Shown here one piece after another: positions 11,931 to 23,895 of a stretch of 64,000 bases of DNA. Every line of letters begins with the position of its first letter. The stretch's first letter is position 1. The stretch is from the NCBI GenBank assembly GCA_964023275.1, contig OZ029916.1, positions 25,558,953-25,622,952 on the forward strand. Direction: 5' to 3'. This stretch comes from Norana najaformis (lineage: Eukaryota; Annelida; Clitellata; Crassiclitellata; Hormogastridae). Both the position numbers and the translations under genes were made by a program. The notes under the pieces are model-generated. The model searched no databases and was not told where the DNA came from. It saw only the letters and a list, made by a program, of their open reading frames with translations.

Positions 11931-13904
11931 AGTGGATGACGTGGAATTTATCAAGATGATAAAATGGAAATTTTCTTAACGAATAATAATGTGTAAGCCT
12001 ATAGCAATAGAATCGAAGAGATAAAAATGACTATCCATTAGAGAAGCGTACAGAAAATGATAGACATTTTCCAGCTGAAATACATCTATAACACAATTTC
12101 AGATTTAAAAAAAATAAAGTAATAAAGTCGCTGTACCATTGCAAAATATAGTCCTATCATATAATCAAATGATGCACCCACATAGTAGATTCTCATTTAT
12201 AACTTCGATTCAACCATGCATGGAACGATATCGATCGTTGAAAAGCGAGTATCACTGTTTATCTAACACACCTGTTAATCAGAGACATTGATCTGGTCTT
12301 TTTCTTCATACCGGCGCTCTGTAGGACATCACGCATGTTAGGCGAGTAAGTCATATTATGATGACTAAACGCATCTCTCATGTGCTTTGGAAAGGGTGAG
12401 TTCTGTGTGTGTGTGCATGTGTGTGCGTGTGTGTGTGTGTGTGTGTTTACGTAACAAATGAATTCACAGCCACTTCGCAGCCGCGGCTACACTTCACAGC
12501 AGCGGCTGCGAAGTGTTTGTGCTTCGTTGCTTAGGCTCGCCATATGAGAGCCTCCTCTCCGTCCCACACCAAATGGTGGTACGACATAAGGACACATGCA
12601 TACGCACAGTGATACAAACGCACACATATCTAGAGATACTATCACACACGCGCATACTAACACCAGAAATGCACGCGCAGTCATATCGAGAGATACAAGC
12701 ACACTCACACAGAAACGAACACAATGTTACAAACATAGACATGGACAAAGATACGAAGAAAGACAAATGCAGAAATACAAACGGACACATACGCAGACAT
12801 GCAAACGTAGACATGCAGATGTATACAACTGCATTCATGTGCAGACATACAAAAACACAGGAATTCGGCAGAGAAAAAACCTTAACATAAACAAGAACAC
12901 AGATGTGTATGTCAGCGCTTTGGTCTCTGCGTATTCCATATCGATTAAGTCATTATCGCCCTTTTAAACGAGTTAAATGTAGCTAATCTGAAATTGTCTT
13001 CAGTTATTAGTGAGATCCCAATGTTTGAAACTAATAGCGTAGATTTCAGTGTAAATGTAATATATGCAAACGAGGATGAGGGAAATATTGTATCGCATTG
13101 TCATTTCTCACAGAAATAGACAATAAGTCTTTAACTTGGTATTGATAAGTGAAAGGGAGAAGCATCATTATTTTGTAACACTCAACTTTAACTTCTTTTA
13201 GCAGCCGAAATTCTTACGAACACAAAACTTTTTTCTTGTCAATACCAAAATAACACACATTCAGGAGCTGCGGTTAAATATCCAACCCCCGGTAATCAGA
13301 TTTTGAAATCTATTAATGTTCAAAACCAATTGGTCATACAATTTGTAATTTATGCCGAATTCGAGTGTTTCTTATAGAAACAGAGGCATCCTTTGGAAAT
13401 TAAGAAATAGTTCGTGAAAAAATATTTGTCACGAACATTACAAAAGTTGTTAATTCGATGAGCAACCTACATCAAAGAGACTTTTTGCTATTCATAGTGG
13501 CAAACATGAATTACAACTCTGTCACAATCCTCAAAGCAGCTGATAAGCATTATCTGATTCGTAGCATCAATTCTTTAGTTTATGGGCTCGTGAATATACC
13601 TGTTGTCATCGCTTTGTCTTTGGCGCTAATGAATAAATGACAATTAAAAGCAGCCTTTTTAATTTATGTGTCAACATTAAATTGCTGCCTTTGATGATGT
13701 TGTTTCCTGAGTAATATATATCTATTGCTAATATAATTTCAGTTTTAGTATGTTTCGATTTTCGATTTTAACTGTATGTATACATATATAAAATTTAAGT
13801 ATTGTTCTATGTAGAGTAAATGTTGTGTGAACTTGATAAGGGTAAGAACCTCATGTGGCGAGACTATATTATAAGAAAGTGAAGTCGCTAACACTTGATG
13901 TGCC
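11501..13904. other. Non-coding stretch with simple repeats
   Basis: A (GA)n run at 11876-11928, a GT-rich run at 12402-12448, and a 300-base degenerate ACACA/ACGCA-rich block at about 12590-12900 whose open frames are repeat artefacts. The remainder is AT-rich with no recognised exon. Confidence 0.6.
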
Positions 13905-14040
13905 AAATGATCTTCGCTTGGGGGTTGAGGTGGTGTTAAACCCACCCCGCTTGGTGGTGAGTTGAAATCCGTCCTCGTTTGGGGGAGTTGAGTTGAAACC
14001 GGTTCTCGTCTGGAAGGTGGCTTAAAAGCGGTCGTGTCTT
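13905..14040 (+). repeat. Degenerate minisatellite related to 9975-10080
   Basis: Units near 30 bases share GTTGAAA(T/C)C(C/G)G followed by TCCTCGTTTGGG-like sequence. It is opposite in orientation to the array 4 kb upstream. Confidence 0.6.
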
Positions 14041-14282
14041 AGCACTACTTTAATTTTACGTAACGCACGTGATAGAAGATATAACAAGACTATTCGAAGT
14101 GCAGGTAGAGCTTATGCTGTAGCTAACTATTGAACCCTTTTCTAGCTAAGATGTAACAGAACTTACGTCTTTGAGTTATTATTGCTGTGTTTGCGCATCA
14201 GTAGAAATACTGATCAACCTCTAATGACAAATTTTAGTAAACGGGTATAGTAATTAATAGATTACTTCACTAATGAGAATCC

Positions 14283-14500
14283 TACCTTACCTTATCCCAC
14301 CTCACCTCACCTTACCGTGCATTAGATGTCACACTGTTAACTTACCTTACCGTACTTGATGTAACCTTACAGAATCCTACTTACCTTCTCTTATCTTACT
14401 TTGCCTTCCTTACCACCACTTACTTTACCTCACCTTACATGACAGAGTTCTAGTTTACCTTACCTTGCATAATCTTACCGCACTTAACATCACCTCACTG
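14283..14500 (+). repeat. Degenerate CCTTA pentanucleotide array
   Basis: Repeated TACCTTACC/TACTTACC units with interruptions. The same unit recurs at 17625-17690 and 27072-27215. Confidence 0.85.
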
Positions 14501-16430
14501 ACGTATACCAGGGGCACGACGCTGGATGTATATCTTCAGATTCTAGCGAAACACATGAATTATTCTGTTTAGGTGACTTCTCGTGACCCACATAAAATTT
14601 TATCACACGAGGCTTTTCTTCCTAACTGAATCAGTAAGCAATTCATCCTTGCGGAATGTCAGAGGTGCTAGACAAAAACCCAAGTTTCCGATTTCTTTAT
14701 TGTAGGTTCTGTCGTCACAGAGGGAGCGTTTAATAGCAGCGGCTTTCATAATTAAAGCAACTGTGGACTGATGGCCCATCCGTCTTCTCCGAAGCCGTGT
14801 AAATAAAAAATAAACGGTCGAAACAAAACAACCATACATTCACACATCAGATCTAGACGAACGGGTCTCGACTTTTCACCTATCGCATACAAATATAGCT
14901 ATAGATATCCCTACGTATCTCGTATACACATGCACGCTTAATACCTATATAACAGTTGAATACAGGAATGATATGATATATATTCGATAGATAGATAATT
15001 TTTATATATTCATATTCCGCCTTATCTATATAACACATCTTGCATATGGACATTAGAGATGTTTTATGTATTTCACATATGGGTATGCGAGGCATGATAT
15101 CCATGCGCTATATAAATCTGAGTCTGATGCGCTTAATGGCTGCATTGGCTGGGATAACATATTCCCGCTGTCGTTCAGAAATTATGAGGACGACGACTTC
15201 GATGAATCTCAAGATGGCAGAAGCTCATCCCAGCTAGAGGACACACCCAAACAGAACTAATATAAAGAACGCTCAAAGTTCCGTCAAGGCCACGAGTGCA
15301 GATAACGGAAAGGAGAAAATAAAAATAGGCCTAGGCGGAAATGAGCAACAAATAAGCGATGACTCTGGAAACTAGCAAAAGTCATGGAAGCGCGTAAAAA
15401 ACTGTTGAAAAGCACGGACCCTAGAAATAAGCAAAAAAACTTGAGAAATGAGCGCACAGTCCAATTTTTCTTTCATTTTCTTTCTGAGAACTGAGCAAAG
15501 ACCTGTCAACAAAAGTAACAAAAGGGAGTCCACCACCATTCCTGAAACGAGAACAAGTGATAGAAAGGATTCTGCAGTCCATCATTAGCATGAGCACAAA
15601 CAATGGTAAGATAGAGTCATGGAATACATCGAAATGGACGTGGAATTGTGCGCGCAATCTTTGACCCATCCTGACACAAAATCTGTCCGTCGGTTTGGGC
15701 CACTGCAAAAAACGCTCAAAGCACAGCCAAAGCCAGGAACTGCGCCTTTCGACAGCTAATTCCGTGTGTCGATTCCACTTATTGAGATGAGTAATAGTTG
15801 CACTGACTACAGACAGCAGATACCAGCATCAGCAGCAGCAGTAGCAGCGGCAGCGGTAAATAATCGAACGCACCTTGACCAGAGAAGGACAAAGGCATTT
15901 GTCTGTCTTTAAAAGACAACATCAGCCAGTTTTCCGAAATCCACCTACCACCCCCTCTTCCCTATCTTTTTTTGTGCTTCTTACCATCTATCACCTTCTG
16001 CATGTTACAGTATGTCAGCTTCTCTCTCTTCTTCCTCAGGTTCCTCCGAATTCTTCGTGCTTTTCCTCCTCCTCCTCCTCTTCCTCCTCCTCCTCTTCCC
16101 CTCCTTCTCCTCTTCCTGTGCCCCTCCTCTTCTGCGCCTTCTGCCTCGTACTTCGACCCCTTCCCTTTCTTTTGTAATCAGCTTTTGGCGGCAAATGGGG
16201 AATGGAAATCGCCGCCACATCGGAGTGCGTCGCATTCAGGAGAAAACGTAGTCTTGGATTTCACTGTCAATAATTGTAGCGCAGTTGACGAAACAAGACT
16301 TCAACATTAACGAATAAGCCGTGCCCCACCCACCCCCCATCAGACGCGGACGCACACATATGAACAGCCATCAGAACGCATATACTGTATAGAGCACAAC
16401 ATTGGACCGATGTCATTTCCTGATCATGTG
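14501..16430. other. Non-coding stretch
   Basis: No recognised exon. Contains a triplet-rich stretch (CAGCAG, GCAGCGG) at 15820-15858 and a CTC/CCT-rich pyrimidine tract at 15950-16165. Open frames over the tract are compositional. Confidence 0.55.
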
Positions 16431-16510
16431 CGCCCAGTTGGTTAGAGTTATGTTATGCAAGTCAGCCCGGGTGATGATACGATCTAGTGACCTTGGGTTG
16501 GGGTCATGTC
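16430..16510 (+). repeat. Possible worn tRNA-derived SINE head
   Basis: GCGCCCAGTTGGTTAGAG resembles an A box and CCTTGGGTTGGGGTC a decayed B box about 60 bases on. It cannot fold as a full tRNA by eye, so this is a SINE-like call with low confidence. Confidence 0.35.
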
Positions 16511-17624
16511 GTGCTCTTGCATGATTTATAAGACTGCAATATACGACAGCCAGTTGGCCGATCTTCATATAGACCTTGGCCCGAGGAAATTGGCCGCAGT
16601 ATTGATCAATTCATTACTTTGATCGAGAAATTATACATAATGCTCAAATATAAGTTTTCCAGCCTATGCTATAGCGAAGATTATACATAACACCATTGCT
16701 GTTCATTGGTGTCGTTCCTATGAAACAAGAAACACTTGTCCCCGATATTTAGATTGGGAACACTCATGATTATGTCCACAATATTTCAGCTTTCAATGAA
16801 ACCAGCTATAATAATGTAATGTTTATAGACTTATCATATAGGTTTAGAGAGAGACAGAGACAGAGAGCGAGAGAGCGAGAGAGAGCGAACAAGACAGATA
16901 TTATTGCATGTCGATGTTGCCCCACGGATTTGAAAGCTCGAGCTGAGTAATGTACCGTTGAAGCGTATGCTTTACCAAAAAGCAACAAAGCATAAAAACC
17001 TACCAAGCAAGGTCATGTCTTGCCCCAGATCTGTTCAGTACCTATGACCTGCAGCCGACCCTGGAAGCAATATAAAGCGGTGGTTGTAATCCTCTAAAAC
17101 AGAATCGTGCCTGGCTGTACTTGAATAAACATCACTACAGCTGAGGCTTCCTTTCTGCTGTGGGTCTGTTATTCTGACACATCGGGCGATCTAACCGACC
17201 TTACGATAATATTCGTAAATTCGATGAAAAAGTCAACAAAAGATGTTGACGACTACAAAGGGGCAATCAGAAATTGTGAAGACAAGAAATTAAAATAATA
17301 TTTTTGAAACTAAAAGCGAAGTCATCAACAAATTTTATAGCATTAAGTTGTCGTCAAGAGTCATGATGACTAAAATGGGAAAAGATGTGACCCCCAATGT
17401 ACAGAACGGATCAGCGCCATTGCTTCCGATGATGATGCAGAACATCAACAGCACATTTACAAGATTTTATATTAGACTGTATCAAATCCCAGAGAGGTAG
17501 AATCGTTCCTGTAGGACGATACCTGGACATCGTGAGATCTTGCTATCAAAACGCAGGGCATTCATGCAGTAAGCAAATTTGCAACTGTTGCAGTTATTAC
17601 AGCGCACAAAAAGAAAGTTGCTTT

Positions 17625-17690
17625 ACTGTATTTTACCTTACCTTACGTTGCCCTAATTTACATTTACTTACTTTACCTTACCTTACTGCC
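17625..17690 (+). repeat. Short CCTTA pentanucleotide array
   Basis: TTACCTTACCTTACG...TTACCTTACCTTAC units, the same motif as at 14283-14500. Confidence 0.8.
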
Positions 17691-18242
17691 ATAAATGAAT
17701 TCAATTATCTGTCAACTATCAGATTGGAAAAAACAAGCTCGGCTCCCAGCAACCGTCATGCAAGGACTATAAATAATGCTCAGTGGAATTCATCAGAGCC
17801 ATTAATAGACCTGCTGCAATCAGTAATAGGAGAGAGCAACTTATTGTAATGTACAATAATTTATTCCCGATAGCCTAACTAACGCTGAAAACGACGGAAT
17901 AAGCCTGTATGAGATCGCACTTTTTGTCTGCCTGTCTGCATTTAAATGTCCATGGATGTGCGCTTTGATGCTTGTGTGTAAGGGTCCATCCATGCTTAGC
18001 CATAGTTGACTTAGCATGCGGCTGGAAACTGTCTGTTTGGCTCTGTTTGTCTGCTTGTGTGTGTTTGTTTGTGCGTCTCTCTGTCTGCGTGCCTGTCGCA
18101 GTCGTAAGCATTACGGGTATTTCATCATAGAGGAGAGAGTTACTTGTCTATCGAGGTCAGCAATTATTGTGTTTGATGGCATTTGACACTCACAGCCAGG
18201 TCAGAGTCGTAGCTGGCACACAGCGATGCACCAAATCCTTGC

Positions 18243-18372
18243 GGCTAATGGACTCTGTCTGTCTGTCTTGTGTGGCTGTCTGCCTGCCTGCTTGCCTGCC
18301 TGCCTGCCTGTTTGGCTGTCTGTCTGTCTGTGTCTGTCTTTCTGACGGTCTGTCTGTCTTTGTCTCTGCCTA
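18243..18372 (+). repeat. CTGT/CTGC tetranucleotide array
   Basis: Runs of TGTCTGTC and TGCCTGCC. A CTG/TTG triplet run with (CTG)n follows separately at 18424-18482. Confidence 0.9.
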
Positions 18373-18423
18373 GTTGTCTTTTTGTTCGGTTTTGTTGGAA
18401 GCTGCGCTGATCACATTTGCACG

Positions 18424-18482
18424 ACTGCTGCTGCAGCTACTGTTGTTGTTGCTGTTGCTGCTGCTGCTGCTGCTGCTGCAAC
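18424..18482 (+). repeat. (CTG)n triplet run
   Basis: GCTGCTGCAGCTAC then TTGTTGTTGCTGTTG and an uninterrupted run of CTG units. It lies within an open frame but with no exon features around it. Confidence 0.9.
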
Positions 18483-19149
18483 ATATGTCCGTTCTCATAA
18501 AAGCCATCGCAGATGTCTGCCCAGCACTTCTGAGTGAATATCAGAAGAACACGCTACATGAATAGTACATTAGTTTGCATACGGCAAATTTTAGTCACCA
18601 TAAGACTCTGGGTCGATGGGACACAAGTCGACTGTTTCTGTTGATTACCGGATCGGGTAAAGTAGCGTAAGGTAAAAAGCAATGCCTTCTATCAAGAAGA
18701 GTCTCAGAGGCGAGGTTCAGGAGTTGGCAGTGTGCTTTCAGCTGATCAAAAACAGGACTGCAACAATGCAACAACACAACAACAACAGAAACTACAACCT
18801 TTAACAGTCATTGTGTGGAATTAAAGAAAAACTATGGCTGTTGTTCAACCTCGCTTATTGTCCGTGGACTTCAGACTGTGGCTTTGTTTCTAATCTGTGG
18901 CATTTAATGAGAAACTGCTAAACTCTGTTTCCTATATACTACCATTGGCTGGAAAATATAACAATTTTTGCGAATCTACGTAGGACTATTACTTAACAGA
19001 GCTAACCTAAATGTTAACGTAGCAGCAGATTTTGTGAATGATGTTTGTATAGTCTTCAATTTTGAAAACTGAAAGTTTTTTGTGAACCATGCGAACTCTA
19101 AACACGGACATATGTGACCGCTGTAATGTTTGCGCAGTCACCAAAAGAT

Positions 19150-19345
19150 CATCCAGCTCCAAAATGCCCAGAACGGCACCATCCAAACGCACTACCCCAC
19201 CACCTGTTCGCTGCGTGCCAACTAGCACGTGATTGCGCTTGCAAAAACCAAATTAATAACCCAATGGTTCATGAAATTCCCTATATAAACCCTCACTAAA
19301 AACTTGCTAACTAAGCAGCGCAATTTTACGTTCACATTATTTTTA
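19150..19345 (+). repeat. Promoter-like dispersed repeat, copy 1 of 4
   Basis: Shares blocks with 20250-20430, 21790-21980 and 27650-27870, all on the + strand: CACGTG or a variant, CCAATG(G/A)(T/C)TCATG, a (T/C)CCTATATAAAC-like block, and CTTGCTAACTAAGCAGCGCAA. CCTATATAAACC here looks like a TATA box. It may be the promoter part of a retroelement; class not determined. Confidence 0.7.
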
Positions 19346-19489
19346 TACCCTTGTGGAGTTTATACATCGACCTCAGATTATTTGTTAATGGGACACAATC
19401 TAATCTTAAACAAACTACTGTAAACCATAAAAATAATGATAACAAGCAAAACAAACAACAATCAATTACAAGCGTGAGAGGTAATCCGC

Positions 19490-19862
19490 TGCCACATTCA
19501 ATTTACCCTTACGATAATAAACTCCCGCCAGAATTGCGACAGTTGTCTGGTCAATCATACGAACTCACCAACGCTTCACCTCTTTCGGTTTCTGCGCAGG
19601 TCTTTCACTTAAGACTGAAAACACTTCTTTTCCAGAAATCTTATCCTGATTCTTCCTCTTCCCCTCATCTCTCTTCTCGCTTCAATTTCAAACAGCATCC
19701 ACCGTAGCCGTCCGACTGTCTGAGTGCCTGACTCCTGGATCTTGACCCTTTTGCCTATCGATTTTGTTTTGACTGAGCGCCTGTGAATAAGCTGATTCCC
19801 GCGACTTAGCTTTTGTTGAGCGCTGTAGAAATCTCAAGATTACGATTACGATTACGATTACG
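19490..19862 (+). mobile_element. LINE 3' end with GATTACG tail, copy 1
   Basis: The coding end reads NKLPPELRQLSGQSYELTNA, then FHLRLKTLLFQKSYP, typical of LINE RT C-termini. A 3' UTR with GAATAAGCTG and TTAGCTTTT follows, ending in GATTACGATTACGATTACG. A second copy of the 3' UTR is at 46530-46695. 5'-truncated. Confidence 0.8.
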
Positions 19863-20025
19863 ATATCTCTTTTCAAGATCATAGGCGTGTGACGCTAAGC
19901 ACCATCTGACAAGCTTCGCAGATTTAGACATAGTAACAGTCAAATATGTAAAGGGAGTATGATCTGTGTATACAACAATGTGCGAACCAAAATAATGTCC
20001 TTCGGTTGAGACAACGTCCAAACAA
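19863..20025 (-). mobile_element. Fossil scrap of a Gypsy/Ty3-type LTR retrotransposon (RNase H region)
   Basis: The - strand shows EGHYFGSHIVVYTDHTPFTY, then an RW..A..AYD segment, the usual Gypsy/Ty3 RNase H pattern. Only this small part is readable. It is old and broken, and abuts the LINE tail on its left, which suggests the LINE inserted into it. No LTRs were identified around it. Confidence 0.75.
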
Positions 20026-20249
20026 CATAATCACCTTCTTTGTCAATAGTTGCCTATTTTCTTTGGGTTTCAGTCTGTTTTTGACTAATAAACGAAATAG
20101 ATCTTTCTCGATCTTCACTTTGCAATTGTGTTTACACAGCACCGGCTGCAACGTCGATGCTGTTACAATATATAAATTTACATAATCACCAACACGAATT
20201 GTACTGAACACAGAATCTGAACACAAAACAGAATTTGAACCTCCTGCCC

Positions 20250-20430
20250 GCTGAGCGGCGCCATCCAATCACACTACCTCACCGCGTTGTTCGATGAATG
20301 CCAGCCAGCCAGCATGTGATCCGCGCATGGGGAAAAAATCAATGACCCAATGACTCATGGAAATTTCTTATACAAACGCTCGCTTAAAGCTTGCTGAATA
20401 AGCAGCGCAATATTACGTCCACACACTACA
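20250..20430 (+). repeat. Promoter-like dispersed repeat, copy 2 of 4
   Basis: Contains GCCATCCAATCACACTAC, TCAATGACCCAATGACTCAT, GGAAATTTCTTATACAAACG and GCTTGCTGAATAAGCAGCGC. Closest to copy 4. TGACTCA matches an AP-1 type site by sequence only. Confidence 0.75.
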
Positions 20431-21258
20431 GGCCCAGCAGTAAGCATTGAACTGATTTATTTACAAAGTTTTTTTGCATCGGTATTCGCCCTCTTCACAC
20501 ATATTGTGTGCTAAATTATGTGCTAGTCTGGCGCAATCTATTCATAAATTGCAGCAACTGAAAGAAAAAGACAGCCGTCGATATACGAAGTGAAGTATAG
20601 TTTGAGCTGCAACTGTCTGAGAGAATGAAGCGATGTGCGATTTATGGGCCGCGACGATTCATACGCATATGTCGATTACTAGTAGCTATTGAATCGCACT
20701 TGAAAACATCGAAATGTCAGTGGTTCAACGCCGAGCGAGGCCTAGCTGAAGCAGTGCAGAGAGCCTCTGGCGAAACCCGAAAACGGACCGGTCTTTACAT
20801 TGTGATCTGATAAGATGCACACCTTTTGTACTGAAAGATTGTGAGCCCTGCGCCGCCAAAGGGTCGCCGGCGAACACAAATCTCCTTTCAGTATTTGGTG
20901 GCGATCGGTGCTATTAATCAGCAGCTTAACTTCGGGGGTCTAACACGAAGAACATTGTTTTGGCTGTTGTAGAAACACAGATTACTCTGTCGTCTTCAGT
21001 TTATCTGCGTGTTACCGCTGTGCTAGAAAGACATCTCTATCAATGTTGCGAAAATTACAGAGATGAAGCTCTTAAGTGAAAACAAAGCGGTTGTCAATTT
21101 AATTAAGTCCATACTTAAGAAGTAAAATCAATGTAATTTTCTGCGTAATTCAAGTGAATTAATTGCAATATGCTGCAGTTGAGAGTTGTATATATTCTCT
21201 CTATATTGTTTCGCAAGTTGTTAGGCCTATGCACCAATTGTATCAAAACTAGCTATCT
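20431..21258. other. Non-coding stretch
   Basis: Nothing recognised; ordinary AT-rich sequence with short open frames only. Confidence 0.5.
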
Positions 21259-21261
21259 TAT

Positions 21262-21268
21262 TTATTGC

Positions 21269-21323
<55 letters not shown>

Positions 21324-21330
21324 ATTATTA
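21262..21330. repeat. (TTA)n microsatellite
   Basis: About 23 TTA units, one interrupted. Confidence 0.97.
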
Positions 21331-21348
21331 TTTTCGACAATCATCCGA

Positions 21349-21412
21349 TGAGTCAATCTATCGGGCTTCGAACTATCGACTCGCCCGATTTGTAGCCTAG
21401 TGTTAATTCGAG
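21349..21412 (-). mobile_element. tRNA-derived SINE head (related to 23222-23290)
   Basis: On the - strand: CACTAGGCTACAAATCGGGC, then ATAGTTCGAAGCCCG, a B-box-like motif at 21363-21376. It shares ATCGGGCGAGTC and TTCGAAGC with the copy at 23222-23290. Confidence 0.55.
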
Positions 21413-21789
21413 AAAGACAGTCTTTGATTCGTATATATAGAATTAATGAAATATACAGTTCAATCACAACAGTATTTGAGCCATCGACATACAAGTCTTT
21501 ACGCGCACAAATTCATCAAACAACCAACTGAGTACACGACAGACTACCGTTACAAAATCTTTCTCGCGATCTCCTCACAATGCATTTGCGATAGCTCTTT
21601 ATACGCTCTTAACCGCCACTACAGCAGACCAGTTTAGACTGGTCCTAGGCCAGCCCATGACTCATCGCAACGTAAGCGCGTCGTTCTGCGAGAGGGCCAC
21701 GTGATAAATTGAGCTGATGTCACATCACACCTACCAGTCAGACGCACGTGATCAGTAGATAGCGTCAGTTAGACGCAACTAATAACCAC

Positions 21790-21980
21790 AATCACGTGAT
21801 CAGCGCGTGCACAAACAATCAAAGAAATCATGAAAAGAATTTACCTCAGCGCGGGAAAGCCGCCATCCAGTCACAAGTCAGCAACGTGATGACTCATCAG
21901 CGTTGCGTCGTGGAAATTTCCTATACAAATTTGCACTCTAATATTGCTAGATAATCAGCGTAGTACTACGTTTACATAAT
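21790..21980 (+). repeat. Promoter-like dispersed repeat, copy 3 of 4
   Basis: CACGTGATCAGCGCGTGCAC, GCCGCCATCCAGTCACA, GATGACTCAT, GGAAATTTCCTATACAAAT and GATAATCAGCGTAGTAC align with copies 2 and 4. The left flank CAGTTTAGACTGGTC is also shared with copy 4 (27620 onward). Confidence 0.7.
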
Positions 21981-21997
21981 ATTGTTGTTGTTGTTAT

Positions 21998-22346
21998 CCG
22001 GGTTGTCTGGCTTCTGGTTTCTCGGACCTATCGGAATTCGATCCGCCTTCTCCCATGGATTATGATTTTGACGCTATAATTTTGACTTGAAGTGACCGTC
22101 GACTGATACCCTGGGCACTATGATAACGGCGCTGTTGAAGTGATTAGATTATATTAGATTATTTAAACCCAAAGGGTCATATACCAAAGGCGTGGAAAAT
22201 TAAGCTAAAGAGATTTATTATTGTTATTATTAGTAATAATTTCTATATGGTCTATTAAATTTGATGGCAACCACCGTCGACCAGTACGGGTTAGAATGGT
22301 CTTCATCGGACAAAGTTAATCACCTCTTCGATTCCAATCGTCTTTC
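21998..22346 (+). repeat. Left arm of a long inverted repeat (contains a (GATTA)n retroposon end)
   Basis: 349 bases, the reverse complement of 23547-23895 with about 21 differences by hand count (about 94%). The first 168 bases are the retroposon 3' end family seen also at 10085, 32555 and 60085. The rest (AAACCCAAAGGGTCATATAC and on) is shared only by the two arms. Confidence 0.9.
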
Positions 22347-23221
22347 GTCGCGCCATTTCGGTTGTCCTTTCAACCTCTCCTCCCTCCCGAGACCAGATCC
22401 CTCCCGAGCTCAATTCGTTGGCAATCCTTTGAACGTTAGCCGCCGAAGCCTCTTCTATCACGCCAAAGCCATTTGCAATCGTCGACTCCAAAGCTTTCGC
22501 AGCCTCTCCCTGTTAACCGCTTTCTCTGCTGCGGCCATTCGCTCCTCTGGCTCCAGTGGTATTTTGATCGTGCCAAACGGTCCAGCTTAAAACGTGATAG
22601 CGATGTCGGCGAAGTCTTAAATAAACAGAAAGGCAGTTTCGATCGAAGCTTAGAATATTAGGTAATTTTCGGGTCGTTGATAGTCAACGGACGACCGATA
22701 GCAGTCTTATCGTGGAGTTCCGCTGTATTGGGTCGACTAATGAAAAGAGACATCCCGCTGAGTTTCCACGTTTGTCACTTCGGCAAAAACTAGACACTGC
22801 AGTCCAAAGAAACCAGAGAGCAAATCAGACATCACCAAAGACCACAGAGTTATGCTCTTGCGCATTTATCTGTCGCAAATCTATGGCAAAGAACGAAATC
22901 TCCATAGCTATATGCTAATGAATTACATGTATGCATAATGCTGAGAAACAGTAAAATTCTGCATTTAGAAGAAGAGCCAGAGCTTTTCGATATGACTGTT
23001 GGAATTACGAGAGACAGCTGGTAACAAGAATTACTCGTCCCTTCCATGTGTCTCTCTGTAACACCGAAAGCCGTCCTTAATATGCGGTAAATAAAAAGGC
23101 ATAGCCCGCCTCGAGAGAAGACAGTCTCAGGCTGTCTTTTTATCTGAACGAATTGCGCCGTCGTTCACTTTGCATCGAGCGGCCGCTTATGTATTCAAAG
23201 CTAATAGTTGACGACTCTCAG
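22347..23221. other. Unique spacer between inverted repeat arms
   Basis: No recognised exon. Open frames on both strands at 22261-22590 run from the left arm into this spacer and resemble nothing I know. Confidence 0.5.
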
Positions 23222-23290
23222 GAGATGCGAGTCGAGCTTCGAATCCTAGACTCGCCCGATTTCAAACGCAATGACCACTTGATGGAAGAT
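23222..23290 (-). mobile_element. tRNA-derived SINE head
   Basis: On the - strand: AAGTGGTCATTGCGTTTGAA, then CTAGGATTCGAAGCTCG. The latter fits a pol III B box (GGTTCGANNCC with changes). Related to 21349-21412. Confidence 0.55.
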
Positions 23291-23546
23291 ACAAAGTCTA
23301 CCTTGCATAGTTAAAGTCTGCAAATACAGGTCTCAGGTCTCGACACGAATCATCGCCGACGCCAGTCTAATGTCTGAGTGCTATATGCCTACGAGGCACG
23401 TGATACACATGTGTTAGCCAGACACGCTTGGGCAGGTCCAAAATTTGCTGACTAAATTATAACTTCCACGCAAAATTCCGTGTATACAATTGAATTCGAG
23501 AAATGAATAACGTTGTATGCACTCCACGGAAGTTTGTACACCGTCT

Positions 23547-23895
23547 GAAAGATGATTGGAACCGAGGAGGTGATTAACTTTGTCCGATGAAGACCATTCT
23601 AACCCGTACTGATCGGCGGTGGCTGCCATCAAATTTAATAGATCATATAGAAATTATTACTAATAATAACAATAATAAATCTCTTTAGCTTAATTTTGCT
23701 TTCCTTTGGTATATGACCCTTTGGGTTTAATTAATCTAATCTAATCTAATCACTTCAACAGCGCCGTTATCATAGTGCCCAGGGTATCAGTCTACGGTCG
23801 CTTCAAGTCAAAATTGTAGTGTCAAAATCATAATCCATGGGATAAGCCGGGTCGAATTCCGATAGGTTCGAGAAACCAGAAGCCAGACAACCCGG
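23547..23895 (-). repeat. Right arm of the long inverted repeat
   Basis: Reverse complement of 21998-22346. It includes TAATCTAATCTAATCTAAT at about 23732-23750, the tail of the retroposon end read on the - strand. Arms are separated by 1.2 kb. Confidence 0.9.

Noticed and set aside
14283-14500. TTACC-type units as internal telomeric repeats
   Set aside because: They do not match the TTAGGG or TTAGG telomere units and are very degenerate.
16990-17215. LTR-like stretch: AATATAAAGC, then TTGAATAAACATC and TCTGACAC
   Set aside because: Promoter and polyadenylation-like signals alone; no paired repeat, primer site or coding part found, so no element called.
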